8,076 nucleotides of DNA, taken from contig JACCYR010000329.1 in assembly GCA_013696385.1 (NCBI GenBank), positions 1-8,076 on the forward strand, given 5' to 3'. A program made the position numbers and the translations under genes. This document shows positions 5,672-8,076 of this stretch, one piece after another; the stretch's first letter is position 1; every line of letters begins with the position of its first letter. This DNA is from Acidobacteriota bacterium (GTDB lineage: Bacteria; Acidobacteriota; Blastocatellia; Pyrinomonadales; Pyrinomonadaceae). The notes under the pieces were generated by a model. The model saw only the letters and a program-made list of their open reading frames with translations. It did no database searches and was not told the DNA's origin.

Positions 5672-5675
5672 TTTT
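5646..5675 (+). promoter_or_regulatory. Possible promoter for a nearly leaderless SAM hydrolase mRNA
   Basis: TTGACT (5646-5651, five of six matches) is followed after 18 bp by TATTTT (5670-5675, four of six). The start point would fall near 5682, only about 7 nt before the ATG at 5689. No Shine-Dalgarno exists upstream of that ATG, which fits a leaderless or nearly leaderless message. The -10 box lies in a T-rich run and is weak. Confidence 0.35.
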
Positions 5676-5688
5676 TTTTATTTTTTTA

Positions 5689-6462
5689 ATGGTAATTGCT
5701 TTACTGACTGACTTTGGCACAAAAGATTATTTTGTCGGAGCGGCAAAAGGCATAATTTTGTCAATTAATGAAAACGCGCAAATTATCGACATCACGCACG
5801 AAATTCCGCCGCAGGAGATAAAATCGGCTAGCTTCACGCTCCGCGCCTGTTACAAAGATTTTCCAAAAAAGACGGTGTTTGTTGCGGTTGTTGACCCCGG
5901 TGTCGGTTCTGAAAGACGGGCGATTTTAGCTGAAACCGAAGATTATTATTTCATCGCGCCCGACAACGGTTTATTGAGTTTTGTTTTTAACGAAGAAAAG
6001 AATTTCTTCATTTTTGAACTGACGAACGAAAAGTTTTTCAAATATCCAATCAGCCGAACATTTCACGGACGCGATATTTTTGCGCCTGCCGCCGCGCATC
6101 TTTCAAACGGGACGAAACCTAATGAATTCGGGAAAGAAATAAAAGATTTTGTGCGCTTTGAAGAAAGCCAACCGCGAAAAGTTTCAAAAAAAGAAACCGA
6201 AGCCGAGATAATTTACGTTGACCGTTTCGGAAATTTAATTACCAATTTGACGCAAAAAGATTTGCCCGAAAGTTTTACAATTGAAATTAACGGTAAAAAA
6301 ATCAGCAAATTGCAAAACTTTTTTGCCGAAGCCGAAAAAAACGAGTTATTTATGATTTTGGGAAGCGCAGGCTTTTTGGAAATAGCTTCTTTTCAAGATT
6401 CGGCGATAAATTTATTGAATATCAAAGTCGGGCAAAAGTTTATATTAAAAGAAAATAGCTGA
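5689..6462 (+). CDS. SAM hydrolase (adenosine-forming), DUF62 family
   Basis: 257 residues, the usual length of the SAM hydroxide adenosyltransferase family, which splits S-adenosylmethionine into adenosine and methionine using an activated water. The N-terminal LLTDFGTKDYFVGAAKGIIL (5-24) is the family signature, with Asp8 in the ribose-binding loop. The Asp-Arg-His triad that activates the hydroxide is present: Asp69 in VVDPGVGSERR, Arg76 and His126 in TFHGRDIFAP. APDNGLLS (90-97) and the C-terminal-domain motif DRFGNLITN (178-186) complete the adenine and methionine sites, which form at the subunit interface of a trimer. The roughly 20-residue insertion that marks fluorinases is absent, so a halogenase role is unlikely. 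The start ATG has no ribosome site and sits right behind a hairpin and T-tract. The biological purpose of this enzyme is still unclear; SAM level control is the usual suggestion. Confidence 0.93.
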   Translation: MVIALLTDFGTKDYFVGAAKGIILSINENAQIIDITHEIPPQEIKSASFTLRACYKDFPKKTVFVAVVDPGVGSERRAILAETEDYYFIAPDNGLLSFVFNEEKNFFIFELTNEKFFKYPISRTFHGRDIFAPAAAHLSNGTKPNEFGKEIKDFVRFEESQPRKVSKKETEAEIIYVDRFGNLITNLTQKDLPESFTIEINGKKISKLQNFFAEAEKNELFMILGSAGFLEIASFQDSAINLLNIKVGQKFILKENS

Positions 6463-6523
6463 AAACAAGTCTTAACTTGTCAGTTGCAAACCGTTTTGTT
6501 AGATTTATATGATAGAAAACTTT

Positions 6524-6537
6524 TATAATTACAGGGA
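6524..6537 (+). promoter_or_regulatory. TATAAT box and ribosome site upstream of citrate synthase
   Basis: A perfect TATAAT (6524-6529) lies 17 bp before the ATG at 6547, and AGGGA (6533-6537) sits 9 nt before it. If the box is a true -10, the start point (about 6536) would cut into the ribosome site, so one of the two is probably not used as it seems. No good -35 is visible at 16-18 bp. The 84-bp gap also has a weak 6-bp hairpin (6465-6480). Confidence 0.35.
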
Positions 6538-6546
6538 TAAAATATA

Positions 6547-7686
6547 ATGAGTACAGCAACAGAATCAACCGGCGCGGCTGCCGGACTGCGTGGCGTGGTC
6601 GCTGCACAGAGCAAAATCGGCGATGTTAACGGTGAAGAAGGAATTTTAATTTATCAAGGTTATGACATCCACGATTTGGCGGAAAATTCGACGTTTGAAG
6701 AAGTTGTTTTTCTACTTTGGAACGCACGTCTGCCAAAAAAGGATGAATTAAAAGACTTCAAAAGTAAATTTCAATCGAATTATGAAATCCTACCGGAAAT
6801 CGTCGAAATGCTAAAAACTTTTCCAAAAGATGCCGAGCCGATGGATGTGCTTCGGACGGCGGTTTCGGCTCTCGATTTCTATGATAAGGAAGGACACGGC
6901 ACAGACCGCGAAAATGCAATGACCGCGGCGATAAAACTTACCGCCCAACTGCCGACGCTAGTTGCCGCGTGGGACAGAATTCGCAACGGCAAAGACGTAA
7001 TTGCGCCGGACAAAAGTTTGAGCATCGCCGAAAACTTTCTTTATATGCTGCGCGGCGAAAAGCCGGAAGCTGGCGAAGCAAGAATGTTCGATATTTGCTT
7101 GATTCTGCACGCCGACCACGAACTTAACGCTTCGACCTTTACAACTCGCGTTGTCGCCGGAACTTTGGCGGACATTTACGGCGCGGTAACAGCCGGAATC
7201 GCCGCGCTTGCCGGACCGCTTCACGGCGGCGCGAATACGAAAGTAATGGAAACTTTACTTGAAATCGGCTCGCTTGAAAACGTCGAGCCTTGGCTCGACA
7301 AAGCTCTCGAAGAAAAGCGAAAAGTAATGGGCATCGGACACGCCGTTTATAAAACCGAAGACCCGCGAGCGACGTGGCTTCGCAAATTCTCGCGGGCATT
7401 GGGCGAGAAGAAAGGCGAGATAAAATGGTTTGAAATGTCACAGAAACTCGAAAAGCTAATGCACGAGAAAAAAGGAATGTTTCCAAACGTGGATTTCTAT
7501 TCAGCTTCCGTCTATTATCTGATGGGAATTCCGCTCGACCTTTACACGCCGATTTTCGCTATTTCGCGTATTTCTGGTTGGACAGGACACATTCTTGAAC
7601 AATATGGCAATAACAAACTCATTCGCCCGCGTGCCGAATATATCGGCGAAAGGGATTTGAAATACACGTCGATTGATAAAAGATAG
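6547..7686 (+). CDS. gltA: Citrate synthase
   Basis: 379 residues, the length of the dimeric short-type citrate synthases of Gram-positive bacteria and archaea rather than the about 430-residue hexameric E. coli type. It condenses acetyl-CoA and oxaloacetate to citrate at the entry of the TCA cycle. The N-terminal GLRGVVAAQSKIGDVNGEEG leads into ILIYQGYDIHDLAENSTFEE (33-52), the usual start of the fold. The catalytic residues are His226 (GPLHGGAN), His265 (GIGHAVYKTEDPRA) and Asp316 (NVDFYSAS). The oxaloacetate-binding LHADHELNASTF (187-198) with His191 and the late SRISGWTGHILEQ (340-352) are intact. NVDFYSA where many enzymes have NVDFYSG is a small variation. 2-Methylcitrate synthases look similar, but no prp genes are nearby. 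A terminator follows, so the gene probably ends its transcript. Confidence 0.95.
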   Translation: MSTATESTGAAAGLRGVVAAQSKIGDVNGEEGILIYQGYDIHDLAENSTFEEVVFLLWNARLPKKDELKDFKSKFQSNYEILPEIVEMLKTFPKDAEPMDVLRTAVSALDFYDKEGHGTDRENAMTAAIKLTAQLPTLVAAWDRIRNGKDVIAPDKSLSIAENFLYMLRGEKPEAGEARMFDICLILHADHELNASTFTTRVVAGTLADIYGAVTAGIAALAGPLHGGANTKVMETLLEIGSLENVEPWLDKALEEKRKVMGIGHAVYKTEDPRATWLRKFSRALGEKKGEIKWFEMSQKLEKLMHEKKGMFPNVDFYSASVYYLMGIPLDLYTPIFAISRISGWTGHILEQYGNNKLIRPRAEYIGERDLKYTSIDKR

Positions 7687-7704
7687 TTTGATTTATTAAG
7701 TTAA

Positions 7705-7739
7705 GAAAAGGCTGGCAAAAGTTTTTTGTCAGCTCTTTC
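7705..7739 (+). terminator. Terminator after citrate synthase
   Basis: GCTGGCAAAA (7711-7720) pairs with TTTTGTCAGC (7724-7733; one G-U pair) around a 3-nt loop. The stem extends outward through GAAAAG and TCTTTC with one mismatch. CATTTTT follows. It lies 18 bp after the citrate synthase stop codon. Confidence 0.75.
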
Positions 7740-7769
7740 ATTTTTAAAGCAAAAGTCAAAATTCTGTTG

Positions 7770-7810
7770 TATAATTATTCAAAATCATTACTAAATTAAA
7801 AATTAAGGAG
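7770..7810 (+). promoter_or_regulatory. TATAAT box and ribosome site of the S9 peptidase gene
   Basis: A perfect TATAAT (7770-7775) lies 31 bp after the terminator. The likely start point is near 7782, giving a leader of about 37 nt with the strong ribosome site AAGGAG (7805-7810), 8 nt before the ATG at 7819. No -35 with more than three matches lies 16-18 bp upstream. Confidence 0.5.
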
Positions 7811-7818
7811 TTGGCAAA

Positions 7819-8076
7819 ATGAAAGAGATGCTACACATTTTGACATTTGTATTTCTTATCATTGTTATCGGCAACACGGTGATTGTTGCTCAAACCGATA
7901 TGAAACCACCAGTTGCGAAAAAGGAAAATAAGGTTACGAAAATTAATGGCTATGAGTTGAAAGACGATTACTTTTGGCTGCGCAATAAGAAAAATCCCGA
8001 AGTCATTAAATATCTTGAAGCCGAAAACGCATACACCAACGCGGCGATGAAACCGCACGAAAAGTTTGTCAAAAAT
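7819..8076 (+). CDS. Oligopeptidase B-like S9 peptidase, exported, 5' part only
   Basis: The first 86 codons of a gene that runs past the window edge. The start MKEMLHILTFVFLIIVIGNT is a signal peptide with a probable cut near VIVAQ (21-25), so the enzyme should be exported or lipid-free in the periplasm. From residue 30 come PPVAKKENKVTKINGYELKD, then DYFWLRNKKNPEVIKYLEAE and NAYTNAAMKP. The pattern PPxAxK...(H/N)G...D.Y.WLR....PEV..YLEAEN.Y is the N-terminal start of the beta-propeller of oligopeptidase B (protease II, family S9A), which cuts short peptides after Arg or Lys. The Ser-Asp-His triad lies beyond the window, so activity and substrate class cannot be confirmed. The bacterial cytoplasmic enzyme lacks a signal peptide, so the export signal sets this form apart. 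Confidence 0.82.
   Translation, partial: MKEMLHILTFVFLIIVIGNTVIVAQTDMKPPVAKKENKVTKINGYELKDDYFWLRNKKNPEVIKYLEAENAYTNAAMKPHEKFVKN

Noticed and set aside
5689..6462. Fluorinase or chlorinase instead of SAM hydrolase
   Set aside because: The insertion typical of the fluorinase is missing and the Asp-Arg-His triad of the hydrolase is present.
4291..7722. Shared string GCTGGCAAA at 4293 and 7711 as a possible regulatory box
   Set aside because: One copy is part of the citrate synthase terminator stem and the other is in a leader; nine shared bases are weak evidence.
1..8076. CRISPR array, insertion sequence, tRNA or prophage genes
   Set aside because: No repeat-spacer pattern with constant spacing, no transposase or integrase motifs and no cloverleaf sequence were seen; the repeats are 7-8 bp tandem units only.

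Overview
The window looks like an ordinary chromosomal stretch of a Gram-negative, moderately AT-rich (by eye about 40% GC) heterotrophic bacterium. A family-9 glycosyltransferase (the LPS heptosyltransferase family), LipB, classical signal peptides and a secreted-type oligopeptidase fit a diderm cell. The long glycine-zipper protein with GYxx repeats and the many short mirrored repeats between genes remind me of Acidobacteriota (Blastocatellia-like), but this placement is inference and cannot be proven without a search.

Layout. The left half is read leftwards: lipB (2724-3395), eno (1267-2553), an unexplained start-less open frame right after eno (1099-1266), a 71-residue zinc-ribbon protein (858-1073), a GNAT acetyltransferase (366-812) and the 5' part of a GT9 glycosyltransferase (1-248). 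The right half is read rightwards: a small exported protein (3454-3993), a large exported protein with GYxx repeats and a glycine zipper (4334-5503), a DUF62-family SAM hydrolase (5689-6462), citrate synthase (6547-7686) and the 5' end of an S9 oligopeptidase B-like peptidase (7819-8076). The two halves diverge from a 58-bp region (3396-3453) made largely of an AT-rich octamer repeat.

Function. Most genes are housekeeping: glycolysis (enolase), entry to the TCA cycle (citrate synthase), lipoate synthesis for the 2-oxoacid dehydrogenases that feed that cycle (LipB) and SAM turnover. The genes on each strand are mostly separated by gaps with their own signals, so they look like neighbours more than one tight operon. 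There is no mobile element, CRISPR array, tRNA or rRNA.

The unexplained structure is between the genes. Several gaps hold 7-8 bp tandem units faced by inverted copies 43-65 bp away, with a different unit sequence in each gap (ATTCCAR, CTTTGCRS, ATTCGTR). A 23-bp hairpin with a T-rich tail ends on the start codon of the SAM hydrolase gene and overlaps a promoter that would give an almost leaderless mRNA. The 340-bp gap at 3994-4333 carries a leftward promoter-like and terminator-like pair that could bound an RNA of about 205 nt. No clear new multi-gene system is visible; these intergenic elements are the best candidates for something undescribed.
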